Shown here: one piece after another, positions 1 to 8,583 of the stretch
Position numbering within the stretch: position 1 is the first letter of the stretch
How the letters are laid out: the number at the start of each line of letters is the position of its first letter
Origin: Verrucomicrobia bacterium LW23
GTDB taxonomy: Bacteria > Verrucomicrobiota > Verrucomicrobiia > Methylacidiphilales > UBA1321
Direction of reading: 5' to 3'
Assembly (NCBI GenBank): GCA_003054695.1
Contig: QAZA01000017.1
Location: forward strand, 186,001-250,000
DNA: 64,000 nt
Translations under genes and position numbers: made by a program
The notes under the pieces: model-generated
The model's input: only the letters and a program-made list of their open reading frames with translations
Database searches by the model: none
Told to the model about the DNA's origin: nothing

Positions 1-1651
1 CGGGCTTGCCGCCGCCCGCGTTGGCCTTCTCGTTCTCCGGCAGGGCCAGCTGCTGGGCCCGGGTGGGGGCGCCGGTGCCGATTTGCATGGAGGGCTGGCG
101 GATGCCGCTCAGACGCTGGCTGATGTCCTGCAGCTCGGTCAAATCGTTGCGCAGCTCCGATTGTGCGATGACCAGCGCCAGGAAGTCGTCGCCCGTCAGC
201 ACGGGGCGATGGCGCAGGAGGTGGATCTTCTCCTCAAACTCGCCGACAACGCGCTCAAAGTAGGTAAGCTGCAGGTAGGAGGCGCGGCCTTTGATGTTGT
301 GGACGTGACGGAACACGATATCCAGCGTCTTGCGCAGCTGGTCGGCCTTGCTGCCGCCGCCGGTGGCCTGGGCAAAGTCTTCGGCCTTCAGCACGCCGTT
401 CAGGGAGTCGAGCTCCTGGCCGGTGGTAACGATGAACTCGCGCACCTGGGCGGGCTCCACGTGCAGGATGCCCAGGAGCAGGTCGAACTGGCGCTCCTTG
501 CGTTTTTCCGAGGCGCGCAGTTCCTGCTCCAGCTGAACGCGTTGCGTCACGTCGTTGACGGTGACGAGCACCTGCTCCACTTCGCCGTCGCGCATAATGC
601 GGCGGAAGGAGAAGCCGAGATAGCGGGTGACGAACCCGCCTTCGGGCTTGGAGAAGTTGACTTCCAGTTCCTCCAGCGGGTTAACTTTAAGCACCTGGCG
701 CTCCTTCAGCGCTTTGTTAAACAGCAGCTCAAAGTAGTCGCGGGTGGTGTTATACATCTTTTCGGTCAGCAGGCGCTGCAGCAGGTTCAGCAGGTTCATG
801 CCGGCCAGGTTATTCATGCGGAAAATCGCTTCGACTTCTCGCGAGTACTTGTCGCCGATCACCCCTTTCTGGTCGATAAGGATCAGGCCCTGCAGCACGG
901 TGTCGAGAATCAGATCGGACTGCTGCTTGGAGCGCGCCAGTTCCGCGGACGATGTCTCGAGATCCTTGGTGGTTTGCTCCAGCTGCGAAACGGTTTGGGA
1001 GAGCGCGTCGGCGGAGGAGCGCACGCGGCCCAGCAGCACGGTAACCGGGATGACCAGACCGGCACCGACGGCCAGGAGCACCGCCACGATGTTGCGCGGA
1101 ATTTCCAGGGACGACATACGCGCGGCGTTGTACGCATACTCTTCCGTCGTAAGGGCTTCCGACGCGGTGTCGAACACCTGGGAGTTTTTGTCCAGGTAGG
1201 CGATGGCCTTCTCGATGCGCGTCAAGTCGGCCGCGCCGGAGGCGACGATTTCGGAGATATCGGTATCCAGGGGTACCCACACCTTTTCCACGCCGCGCAC
1301 CGTCTCGCGGGCAACCTGCGTCTCGATGGGACGCAGCACGGCGTCGCGGCCAGTAACCGCCTTGATCATACCACCGCGCACGAAGCCGTCGAGCAGGGTA
1401 TTCATACGGGTGCGGTGGCCATCCAGCGCTTTGAGGTCATCCGCCGAGGGCTTTTCGCCGTTTCGGATCTGGGTGCGCATCTGCACCAGGGATTTGTAGA
1501 TGCGCAGGGGGAGGATACGTTCGCGAAGGGAGTTGTACACAACTTCCTTGGAAACGGAACTTTCCTCAGCCATGGCCTGGCTGAAGTGGTAGAGGAGACC
1601 CACCATGACGGCGAGGAGGGCGACAAGTCCCGCGATGATTAGTGTACGCAT
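1..1651 (-). CDS. CheA-like membrane sensor with PAS-like and HPt segments (3' end cut by window edge)
   Basis: An open frame of 550 codons reads from an ATG at 1651 to the window edge with no stop, so the C-terminus lies outside. Residues about 4-24 and 187-207 are hydrophobic membrane segments flanking a probable periplasmic sensor region. A helical linker and a PAS-like region follow (about 230-370). Near the visible end is the motif HNIKGRASYLQL, which resembles the His-containing box of HPt/CheA P1 domains. The likely role is a membrane sensor that passes phosphate through a CheA-type route, with kinase domains expected beyond the edge. The pseudo-receiver gene lies 287 bp upstream on the same strand. 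The long plus-strand frame across this gene is Leu/Gln/His-rich and is its shadow. Confidence 0.8.
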   Translation of the reverse strand, partial: MRTLIIAGLVALLAVMVGLLYHFSQAMAEESSVSKEVVYNSLRERILPLRIYKSLVQMRTQIRNGEKPSADDLKALDGHRTRMNTLLDGFVRGGMIKAVTGRDAVLRPIETQVARETVRGVEKVWVPLDTDISEIVASGAADLTRIEKAIAYLDKNSQVFDTASEALTTEEYAYNAARMSSLEIPRNIVAVLLAVGAGLVIPVTVLLGRVRSSADALSQTVSQLEQTTKDLETSSAELARSKQQSDLILDTVLQGLILIDQKGVIGDKYSREVEAIFRMNNLAGMNLLNLLQRLLTEKMYNTTRDYFELLFNKALKERQVLKVNPLEELEVNFSKPEGGFVTRYLGFSFRRIMRDGEVEQVLVTVNDVTQRVQLEQELRASEKRKERQFDLLLGILHVEPAQVREFIVTTGQELDSLNGVLKAEDFAQATGGGSKADQLRKTLDIVFRHVHNIKGRASYLQLTYFERVVGEFEEKIHLLRHRPVLTGDDFLALVIAQSELRNDLTELQDISQRLSGIRQPSMQIGTGAPTRAQQLALPENEKANAGGGKP

Positions 1652-1938
1652 AGCTATTGCCTAAATCAATGTCCAAGCAGACTGTATCACAAGTATTGAA
1701 CTCGTGACAATCTCATTTTCCAACTATTAAGTGCGATTATACATCGCCCATCAGCACCGCAACAAGTGGTAAAGTCCACGCGCTGCGGCTTTCGCATCCT
1801 CCCAAGCAGAGAGGACAGACCCTGACTCTGTGGGGATCGGCGGCAATTGTCGCCGACTTTAGGAAAATTTTTGCAAATATTCGTTTCGAGGTCAATCCGG
1901 AGCGTACAATCCCGGCTAACTGACCTGCAAACGCTTAC

Positions 1939-2640
1939 TTATCTGGCTCCGGCCTGTCCCACGCCAAGGCCTTCGTCCACGGCCGTGTAGTAGTTCAGCA
2001 GTAGCTCGGTAATGCTGACGTCAAGATTGGTGGAGGTTACGACGTCGCCCTCGTACGAGCGGATCTGGATGACCTCCGCGCGGCATAGCGAGTAGAACGC
2101 CTCAACGCCCTGCTTGCCGGAAAATGCCGCATACACGAGACGTCCGCCTTTGAGCGACAGCGTCCCCTGCCCCTCGGAGGTGGAGACCTCGAGGAAACAG
2201 CTTTTGCGCTCCATGTTGAGCACCTGAATGAAGCTGAGCAGCGGAATGCCGCTGAGGATGGAATCGGGGGTGGCGCTCCATACGTCGGACACGCGGTGCA
2301 GGAACATGCTCACCTCCAGCGGCTTAGCCAGAAAAGTGAAGCGGCGCGGGTCCAGCCCCAGCGCCTGCAGATCGTCCGCCACGTGCGGATCGCACAGCAG
2401 GATAAAGCGCAGGGCGGAGGCGGTGTCTTCCAGGTTCTCCGTCACCAGTTCCAGCGCGTCGCCATCGGGCAGCGCCACATCGCAAATGACGATGCCTGCC
2501 GCCATGCCGGCCATCCGTGCCCGAATGCCGGCCAGCGTGTTGACACGGGTCGAGGGCCAGTTGGGAAATCGCTGTTGAAGCGATTGATGGAGCCAAAAGC
2601 CCTGATCGGACTCGGAGCAGGCAATCAGGATGGATTTCAT
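1939..2640 (-). CDS. Receiver-like protein with C-terminal DUF4388 (PatA-type) domain
   Basis: The start is ATG 2640 (MKSILIACSESDQ), giving 233 residues; the frame extends 24 codons upstream, but only this start begins a receiver fold. The N-terminal 120 residues look like a response-regulator receiver, with Asp54 in CDVALPDG and Lys106 in AKPLE. The usual acidic pair after the first strand is replaced by SESD, so phosphorylation may be altered. The C-terminal half (SGIPLLSFIQVLN to GGRLVYAAF) matches the DUF4388 pattern found in gliding and chemotaxis-like regulators. It sits upstream of, and codirectional with, the CheA-like sensor and may be its partner. The partnership is inference. Confidence 0.75.
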   Translation of the reverse strand: MKSILIACSESDQGFWLHQSLQQRFPNWPSTRVNTLAGIRARMAGMAAGIVICDVALPDGDALELVTENLEDTASALRFILLCDPHVADDLQALGLDPRRFTFLAKPLEVSMFLHRVSDVWSATPDSILSGIPLLSFIQVLNMERKSCFLEVSTSEGQGTLSLKGGRLVYAAFSGKQGVEAFYSLCRAEVIQIRSYEGDVVTSTNLDVSITELLLNYYTAVDEGLGVGQAGAR

Positions 2641-2842
2641 GGTGGTGAAAGAAAAAAGCGGTAAAAGAGTAACCCGCTTCGGCTCAACTGCAAGCTTTGC
2701 GAAAATTTGCATCGCAAGGCCTTGCGGTGGATCTAGTCGCTTATCGGCCTTTTCAGTGCCTGTTGTAGGGTCAAAATGGAAAAAATTTCATGGTTCAATA
2801 TCCAAGGGCCTCTGGTGTCGGAGTTCCTGCAGCGCCAACCAG

Positions 2843-2863
2843 ACTCGGCACTTTTTGCCGAGT
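2843..2863. repeat. Perfect hairpin ACTCGGCA-CTTTT-TGCCGAGT
   Basis: An 8-bp perfect stem with a 5-nt CTTTT loop. Its core CGGCACTTTTTGCCG recurs exactly at 3147-3161 about 300 bp away, which suggests a small dispersed palindromic element rather than chance. The T-run is inside the loop, so it is not a standard intrinsic terminator. Confidence 0.6.
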
Positions 2864-2976
2864 TCAGCAACGCAAGGCCGAAATCGCTATATTGCCGATG
2901 CAGGAATCAAAGCGAATGCGTCAGGTAGCGCTCGTCACTTTTATGCACATATTTATGTGAGTTAATCAAACAAAAT

Positions 2977-3023
2977 CGCCGTAACGGATCAAAAAACCTC
3001 TCGGTTCCTTCACCGCTACGGCG
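2977..3023. repeat. Long-loop inverted repeat CGCCGTAACGG / CCGCTACGGCG
   Basis: Two 11-nt arms match at 10 of 11 positions and are separated by 25 nt. This could be a terminator-like or structured RNA element in the gene-free stretch. Nothing identifies its function. Confidence 0.4.
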
Positions 3024-3145
3024 ACAAGTCAAGCCCTGCGCTAACGTGTGGTTCTGTTACCCTGCATGAGTCACAGATGCCTATTTTAGAAAGCTATATG
3101 AATGCTACCAAACTGTTCTGCAAAATCACATCCGGCTTGGTTTAT

Positions 3146-3162
3146 CCGGCACTTTTTGCCGG
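3146..3162. repeat. Second hairpin with core CGGCACTTTTTGCCG
   Basis: CCGGCA and TGCCGG arms around CTTTT, with the same core as the hairpin at 2843-2863. It lies about 60 bp beyond the stop of the GH74-like gene and may contribute to 3' end formation. Confidence 0.5.
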
Positions 3163-3219
3163 GCCAACGTATCGCAACCGCATGGGATTTGCTACGCCGG
3201 CCCGCACATCAGGGACGCC

Positions 3220-5967
3220 TTACTGCTTCACACGCCACAGCCCCACGCCTGCCGCCCACAGCTCGCCGGCCTCGGCGTTGTAACGCAGCACCAGAGGGCG
3301 CACGATCGGGATGTCGCCGGTAATCTCCACCCAGTTGGCGCCGCCATCCGTCGTTTTGAAGACGCCGCCTTTTGCATTACCATTCCATACCGAGCAGCTT
3401 ACCCAGATGGTTTTGGGATCATTCGGGTTGACCGCCAGCCCCACCACCGCCATGCCATTATTGAAGCGGCTCACCTGCTTCCACGTGGCGCCGTGGTCGG
3501 TGCTGCGGAACAGCTCCTTGCCTGCGGCGTAGATGGTGCCGTCCGATGTCACCTCCAGGTTCCAGATCCATGTGTCGCTGGTGAAGACGCGCTTCCAGGT
3601 CGCTCCGCCGTCCTCGGTGCGGTGCACGCCTCCATTCTCGCCGCAGGCGCCCCAGAAGATGCGCTTGCTGTCCGTGGGATCGACCGCCAGGCCGTAAAAC
3701 ATGCGGCGCGACGAGGGCTGACTGGCAAGCTGGGTCCAGCTATAGCCGCCATTGTCGCTGCGGAAAATGCCGCCGCCTTTTTCGTCCGCATTACCGGGGG
3801 TCGGGTCGCCGTCGATGCCCATATAGAGCACCTTCGGGTTGGAGGGATCGACCGCGAGCGCGCGGCCGTAGCCCTGGCCCCACATGGTGTTGGGCTTGGG
3901 CACATAGGCGGGCAGGCCGGCCAGCGTGGGGTTATACGTCTTGCCGCCGTCCTCGCTCACCACCACCTTGTTGGGGTGCGAGGCATGGTGCCAGGGGCTT
4001 ACGGTGCTGACAATACGCGGAGCCGCGCCGCCGTCGTCCACCACCGCCACGCGCCAGTTGTGGCCGCTGAGCGCGTCGATGAACTTCTCCGGCCATAACT
4101 GCTTCCAGCTCTTGCCGTTATCCTCGCTCATCAGCGTGCCTTCGTCCATGGCGGTGACATAGACCTTGCCCTTGTGAAAGCGTACGTCCGTGATGCAGGA
4201 GATATCCGCACCGGCCACCGCTTCGGACCACGTTTTGCCGCCGTCCTCGCTCAGCGCCGGGCGCCAGTTGGCGCTGACGTAGACCTGCAGCGGGTTTTGC
4301 GGATTAAACACCACATTGGTGGGGGAGCTCAGCGGCGTCTTGCCGTCCTTGCCCTCGGCGGGAAGCGTGGGGTCGCCCACCTTGTCGGCCGTCAGGGTGC
4401 TGTGCGGCGTCCAGGTCGCGCCGGCGTCCTCGCTGCGAAAGAGCTGTCCGTTCCACCCGATTGTGCCGATGATAATGAGCTCGCGAGGATTGACGGGGTT
4501 GATCGCGATGTCCTTGATGGCCAGTTTGGGCGGCAGGGCGGAGGAGAGCGTCGTCCAGGTCTTGCCCATGTCCTCGGAGCGCATCACGCCGTCGGAGAAG
4601 AACGCGGCGTACAGGGTGGTGGGCGAGGCAGGATCCCACGCCACGCAGCTGGCGCGCGCGGGCGTTTTGGTGGCTGTCCACGTCGCGCCCTTGTCCGTGC
4701 TGATGATGACACCGGTATCCCCGGTGGCCGCCGCAATGTGCGACGTGTTTTTGGGGCTTACCGAAACGGTAAAGACAGGCCCTGCCGCCGCCTCGCCCGT
4801 GCGGATGTTGCCATACGTGGCGAGCGGCTTGCCGGAGCCCGCGTTGAGCACGGGCACCGTGACGGGCTGCTCGGCCGTGCCGGTGCGCCCGTCGGAGGCC
4901 CTGGTGGCGGCGAAAAAGAACTCGCCAAAGCGGCCGACGGCGGACTGATCGGGCAGCGGGCCGGAGACAGCGAAATCGAAGCGATTGACGTTGCCCCACT
5001 CGGGCGTGGCGGGCGCCGTTTTGGCTTTATCGGGGGATTTCTTCACGTACTCGGGGTCGATGACAAAATCATCGGCGCGCAGAATCACATCGTGCTCGGC
5101 GGTGTTCAGGAAGATATCGCGCAGGTTTTTGCTGCGGTACGTCTCGCCAGACGTCGTCCGTAGCATCAGGAACGCATCTTTGATCGTGGTGCCGTCGCCC
5201 TGAAAGCGGAAACCGAAGCCGATCGTATCCCCCGAAGCAACCCCCTCCGGATACGCGACGGGCGACCAGAAGCCGCCGAAGTACGCGCCGTTGACCTTGC
5301 CAAACTGCACACGGCCCAGCTTGCTTACCTCGCCGCCGGTGTCTTTCTCGTAGCTTACCTTCCAGGTCAGGCCGCCATCGGTGCTTTTGAAGAGCTTGCC
5401 GCCGGGGCTGCCGGCGTACACGGTGTTGCTGTCGGTGGGGTCCACGGCCACGCAGCGGATGCTCTTGCCTTTTTCGCCGGTAATGCGCAGCTCCTTGCGC
5501 CCGGTTTGGGGCAGGATGGTCCATTCCTCGCCGGCGTTGGTGCTTTTGCACAGGCCGTTCTCGGTGGCGGCGTACACGGTGTCGGGGCTGGAGGGATCCA
5601 CCGCGATGGTGAAGACACCGTAATCCGCTATGCCGTTGTTGATGAGCTTGAACGACTTACCGCCGTCCACGGACTTGTACATGCCGGCCACGTCGCCACC
5701 CAGGTAAATGGTGCCTTGCCTGGTGGGATGGAACGCCGCCGCATAATAGTAGCCGCCGCCGCCCCAGCCCGCGTGCGACCATTTTGTGTCCTCACGGGGA
5801 ATCGGCGAGGGCGCGGCGGGGGCGCCGGGGGACTGAGCGTGCAGCGACGACACGGCGCCTGGCATCAGGCAAAGGCCGGCGGCAACGCCGAAGATAACTG
5901 CAGCGGCGCTGAGTCGGCTAAAGGCGCGGCGCAGTGGGGCGGAGGAGGTAGGTGCCAGTAATTTCAT
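3220..5967 (-). CDS. Secreted GH74-like / BNR-repeat beta-propeller protein
   Basis: The start is taken at ATG 5967 (MKLLAPTSS), giving 915 residues that begin with a signal peptide (about 1-45, ending near SLHAQ). The longer upstream frame would add 87 residues without signal character. From residue 66 the protein reads as a two-lobed propeller of the GH74/sortilin type, with repeated S-x-D-x-G-x-x-W Asp-box blades such as FKSTDGGLTWK and RSEDAGATW. Residues about 215-400 are not propeller and look like an inserted beta-rich, jelly-roll-like domain. Family knowledge suggests xyloglucan or a related beta-glucan as substrate, acting outside the cytoplasm; the exact activity is not shown. It is divergent from the GntR/LacI-type regulator, which probably controls it. 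Confidence 0.8.
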   Translation of the reverse strand: MKLLAPTSSAPLRRAFSRLSAAAVIFGVAAGLCLMPGAVSSLHAQSPGAPAAPSPIPREDTKWSHAGWGGGGYYYAAAFHPTRQGTIYLGGDVAGMYKSVDGGKSFKLINNGIADYGVFTIAVDPSSPDTVYAATENGLCKSTNAGEEWTILPQTGRKELRITGEKGKSIRCVAVDPTDSNTVYAGSPGGKLFKSTDGGLTWKVSYEKDTGGEVSKLGRVQFGKVNGAYFGGFWSPVAYPEGVASGDTIGFGFRFQGDGTTIKDAFLMLRTTSGETYRSKNLRDIFLNTAEHDVILRADDFVIDPEYVKKSPDKAKTAPATPEWGNVNRFDFAVSGPLPDQSAVGRFGEFFFAATRASDGRTGTAEQPVTVPVLNAGSGKPLATYGNIRTGEAAAGPVFTVSVSPKNTSHIAAATGDTGVIISTDKGATWTATKTPARASCVAWDPASPTTLYAAFFSDGVMRSEDMGKTWTTLSSALPPKLAIKDIAINPVNPRELIIIGTIGWNGQLFRSEDAGATWTPHSTLTADKVGDPTLPAEGKDGKTPLSSPTNVVFNPQNPLQVYVSANWRPALSEDGGKTWSEAVAGADISCITDVRFHKGKVYVTAMDEGTLMSEDNGKSWKQLWPEKFIDALSGHNWRVAVVDDGGAAPRIVSTVSPWHHASHPNKVVVSEDGGKTYNPTLAGLPAYVPKPNTMWGQGYGRALAVDPSNPKVLYMGIDGDPTPGNADEKGGGIFRSDNGGYSWTQLASQPSSRRMFYGLAVDPTDSKRIFWGACGENGGVHRTEDGGATWKRVFTSDTWIWNLEVTSDGTIYAAGKELFRSTDHGATWKQVSRFNNGMAVVGLAVNPNDPKTIWVSCSVWNGNAKGGVFKTTDGGANWVEITGDIPIVRPLVLRYNAEAGELWAAGVGLWRVKQ

Positions 5968-6129
5968 CGTGAAAACGGGAGTGGAGTGAGATGAGGAAGG
6001 AGGGTGCGATGTGGAAACAATAACGCGATGACTGACCGTGACGGCCTGAACGCTTTGATTGCGATACATCGTAATGAGTACTTCCGCCCGCGCCAACGTG
6101 ATCCGGAGGGGGATGCGAGGAATTACATG

Positions 6130-6147
6130 CAACTGTTTAAACACAAT
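6130..6147. promoter_or_regulatory. Candidate operator CAACTGTTTAAACA (imperfect copy) in a divergent promoter region
   Basis: This sits between the start of the GH74-like gene (5967) and the regulator start (6263). The 14 bases CAACTGTTTAAACA are identical to the first 14 of the perfect 18-bp palindrome at 8389-8406. The position in the divergent intergenic region suggests a binding site for the adjacent regulator. Confidence 0.5.
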
Positions 6148-6262
6148 GTCGCAAAAAAGCTGATTCCACACAGGGGAAATGATTGCAAAAGCAGCCATTT
6201 CGCGCCACCCTTCTTTCTGTCCCGCCATTGCTATTGGCGCCCATCAGGAGGTTGTTTATCGT

Positions 6263-8353
6263 ATGCCCCAAGGTCTTCTTGTTCCCGAGGCCATGCAGGC
6301 GTTGCGGCAGTGGATTGTTTCCACGCGCCTCAAGCCAGGCGCTCGGATGCCGTCGGAGCGCTCGTTGGCGCGCGACCTGGGCATACGCCACTACGCGCTG
6401 AACCGCGCGATGGCCGCGCTAGTGGCGGAGCGCGAGGTGGAGCGGCGCGGGCAGAAGCTGTATTACTCGCCGCAAAATACTCGCACGGAGAGCTTTACGT
6501 GCGATGTCGTAGCGCCGGCGCGGTCCGTGTACATCCAGGGCTACCGCCGCGTCGCGCGGGAGCTGGGCATCGACCTTCGCCTGCACGCCTGGCAAAGCAT
6601 GGATCAGGGCGTGCACACGCTCTTGGCCATGGATACACCGGAGACGCAGAGCGTTATCTTTGAGCCGGCCTTCTCCGCCCCTGCCGCACACTGGGAGCCG
6701 GCGCTGGAGCGGCTCGCGGCCCACTCCATCCCCGTGGTAGTGGTAAGCCAGCCCAGCAATGTGGCGTGCAGTATTTTGGGGGACTACGCGCACGCGTTGC
6801 GCCTTGCTGTGGAACACTTTCTGGCGCAGGGACATACGGAGCTTGCCCTGATCTGCCCCGCCGCCAAGTCGCCGGAGGGGGCCGAAATGGTGGCCGCCTG
6901 GCGCCCTCTGTGCGAGCAGTACGGCTTCGACACGTCGAGCGCCCGCGTTTTTCAGTGCGACATGGCGCGGTTTTTGCACGAGGACGTGGAGGAGCTGGTG
7001 GCGGACCTGACGGCATCTGCCAGCAACATTACCGGCATCGCCATTTACAGCGAGAATGAGTCGTCCATCCCCGGCCTTATCCGCGGGCTTGCGGAGCGCC
7101 GCCGGCTGGTGCCGCGCAACATTTCGCTCATCTCCCTGCGCGACAGCCTGGTGCTGCGCAACTCGGTGCCGCCCATCACCGCGACGGCGCTGGATATGAC
7201 AGTCCTGCAGGAGTCGGCTTTTCGCATGGCGCAACGTGCGGCGCGCAAAAAGGAGGAGCCGCGCAGCGCCGCCGCGGCCGCCCCCCCGCGTGTGCGGGTG
7301 CAGCCGCAACTGATTGTGCGGGGCAGCACGGCCTCGCGACTGCTGGTGGGTGGAACGCAGGGGCCGCACTCCAACGTGCACGCCTCGGCAAGCGCGCAGG
7401 CCGCGGGGGCCGCCAGCACGGCGCCGATGCTGATGCATCAACTGCTGGAGCGCGACCCGTTTGCGCTGACGCCGCGCCGATCGGCCGAGGAGCTGGAGGC
7501 CGCGCTGCGGGGCGCCTATCCGCTGTGCCGCTGGGCGGAGGAGAGCCGGTTTGTGCAGGTGGATCTTAATCCCTTCACCAATCGCCCGCTGAATTACCGA
7601 CGCGGCTGGCTGGGCGATTTGCCGCTCAAGCAGCTCTCGGCGGGCAAGCACATGATCCACGGCGTGCCCTTTCAGGTGCTGGGCGGGACGACGCGCGCGG
7701 AGGGCGGCGCGGTGGTGTTTCACTCGGCCATCAACACCACGGGCCATGCGCGCGAGCTGCCGAGCAGGCTGACCATTCCCGTTAACACCGACGACGTACT
7801 GGCCATTTACGTGCTGCACGGCTGTGGCTACGCCAAGGCGTGCAGGCACTTTGCCACGTACCGCTTTTTGCGCGGCCGCAAGGAGATTGCGGAGGTACCG
7901 CTGATTAGCTACGGCCAGGGGCAAACCCAGCCCGTCGGGGAGCACGGCGCCGCTAAATCTCACAACGGCAATAGTATAGGAAGTGTTGGCACTATTGGCA
8001 GTATGGGCAGCGAGGCGGCGCCGCCCGTTAAGGCGCCGGCGCTGCAGCCGAATATACAGGATTGGTGGCCCGACTTTCCCCATATGGATTTTCCCGGCGC
8101 GCGCATGGCGCCGATTATGGAGAGCCGCCCGGAGGACTCCACCTTTCAGCACGTGTTTCTCTACACTCTGGAGTGGGTGAACCCGCAGCCGGGTACGCGC
8201 GTCAGCCATCTGGAGGTAACGGTGGATCCCACGCAATCCACTACGCTGGGAATGCTGGCGGTAACGGTGCTTCGCAAGTCGTCCGGCGAGGCAGAAACTG
8301 GCGAAACAAAGAGGAAAGGCGACAGGGAGCAGGAGAATTCCATTGCCACATAA
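6263..8353 (+). CDS. GntR-type wHTH / LacI-type sensor regulator with fused carbohydrate-binding-like C-terminal domain
   Basis: The start is ATG 6263 (MPQGLLVPEAMQ), with AGGAGG 11 nt upstream; the open frame begins at 6179. The 696-residue protein has a GntR winged helix (about 1-75, with MPSERSLARDLGI) and a LacI/GalR-type effector domain (about 85-345). A low-complexity Ala/Arg/Pro linker follows, then a C-terminal domain (about 425-690) with DLNPFTNRPLNYRRGWLGD, GVPFQVL and DWWPDF. That last pattern is the NPCBM-like jelly-roll domain commonly fused to secreted verrucomicrobial and lentisphaeral glycosidases. It is a soluble cytoplasmic transcription factor probably sensing a sugar. It is divergent from the GH74-like gene and upstream of the Verru_Chthon cassette, with candidate operators on both sides. 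The C-terminal domain assignment is from pattern memory. Confidence 0.8.
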   Translation: MPQGLLVPEAMQALRQWIVSTRLKPGARMPSERSLARDLGIRHYALNRAMAALVAEREVERRGQKLYYSPQNTRTESFTCDVVAPARSVYIQGYRRVARELGIDLRLHAWQSMDQGVHTLLAMDTPETQSVIFEPAFSAPAAHWEPALERLAAHSIPVVVVSQPSNVACSILGDYAHALRLAVEHFLAQGHTELALICPAAKSPEGAEMVAAWRPLCEQYGFDTSSARVFQCDMARFLHEDVEELVADLTASASNITGIAIYSENESSIPGLIRGLAERRRLVPRNISLISLRDSLVLRNSVPPITATALDMTVLQESAFRMAQRAARKKEEPRSAAAAAPPRVRVQPQLIVRGSTASRLLVGGTQGPHSNVHASASAQAAGAASTAPMLMHQLLERDPFALTPRRSAEELEAALRGAYPLCRWAEESRFVQVDLNPFTNRPLNYRRGWLGDLPLKQLSAGKHMIHGVPFQVLGGTTRAEGGAVVFHSAINTTGHARELPSRLTIPVNTDDVLAIYVLHGCGYAKACRHFATYRFLRGRKEIAEVPLISYGQGQTQPVGEHGAAKSHNGNSIGSVGTIGSMGSEAAPPVKAPALQPNIQDWWPDFPHMDFPGARMAPIMESRPEDSTFQHVFLYTLEWVNPQPGTRVSHLEVTVDPTQSTTLGMLAVTVLRKSSGEAETGETKRKGDREQENSIAT

Positions 8354-8388
8354 CCCGCTCAGGCGCAATCGTTTGCAAAGAATGCCCG

Positions 8389-8406
8389 CAACTGTTTAAA
8401 CAGTTG
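8389..8406. promoter_or_regulatory. Perfect 18-bp palindrome CAACTGTTTAAACAGTTG (candidate operator)
   Basis: A perfect palindrome 36 bp after the regulator stop and about 180 bp before the first cassette gene. Its left 14 bases recur at 6130 upstream of the regulator. The size and symmetry fit a dimeric GntR/LacI-type regulator; binding is inferred. Confidence 0.6.
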
Positions 8407-8583
8407 GATGTGAATGCTTGCAATTGGACCGATGACGTTTGATTCCATCGCTGAAAGGATTACTATCAGGTTAAGCAACAGCACTCGTTCAGATACCTTC
8501 GCTGATTCGCCAACCTGCCCGACACGCCGCCATCGTTCCGGCCCCTTTCCTCCTCCACTTCCTCACGTTAACGCTTACTTCCC

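Larger units (their letters stand above)
2641..3219. other. 579-bp gene-free stretch with three inverted repeats
   Basis: No convincing coding frame is visible. The stretch lies upstream of the receiver-like gene (starting at 2640) and downstream of the GH74-like gene (ending at 3220), both on the minus strand. It therefore probably holds the promoter of the former and a terminator of the latter. Three hairpin-forming sequences listed separately are its only clear structure. Confidence 0.5.

Noticed and set aside
83-1642. 519-codon plus-strand open frame
   Set aside because: Its product is Leu/Gln/His/Val-rich without any domain; the minus strand in the same interval encodes a convincing membrane sensor with an HPt-like motif.
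6419-8368. 649-codon minus-strand open frame
   Set aside because: Arg/His/Ala-rich antisense of the GntR/LacI-type regulator, which has clear domains on the plus strand.
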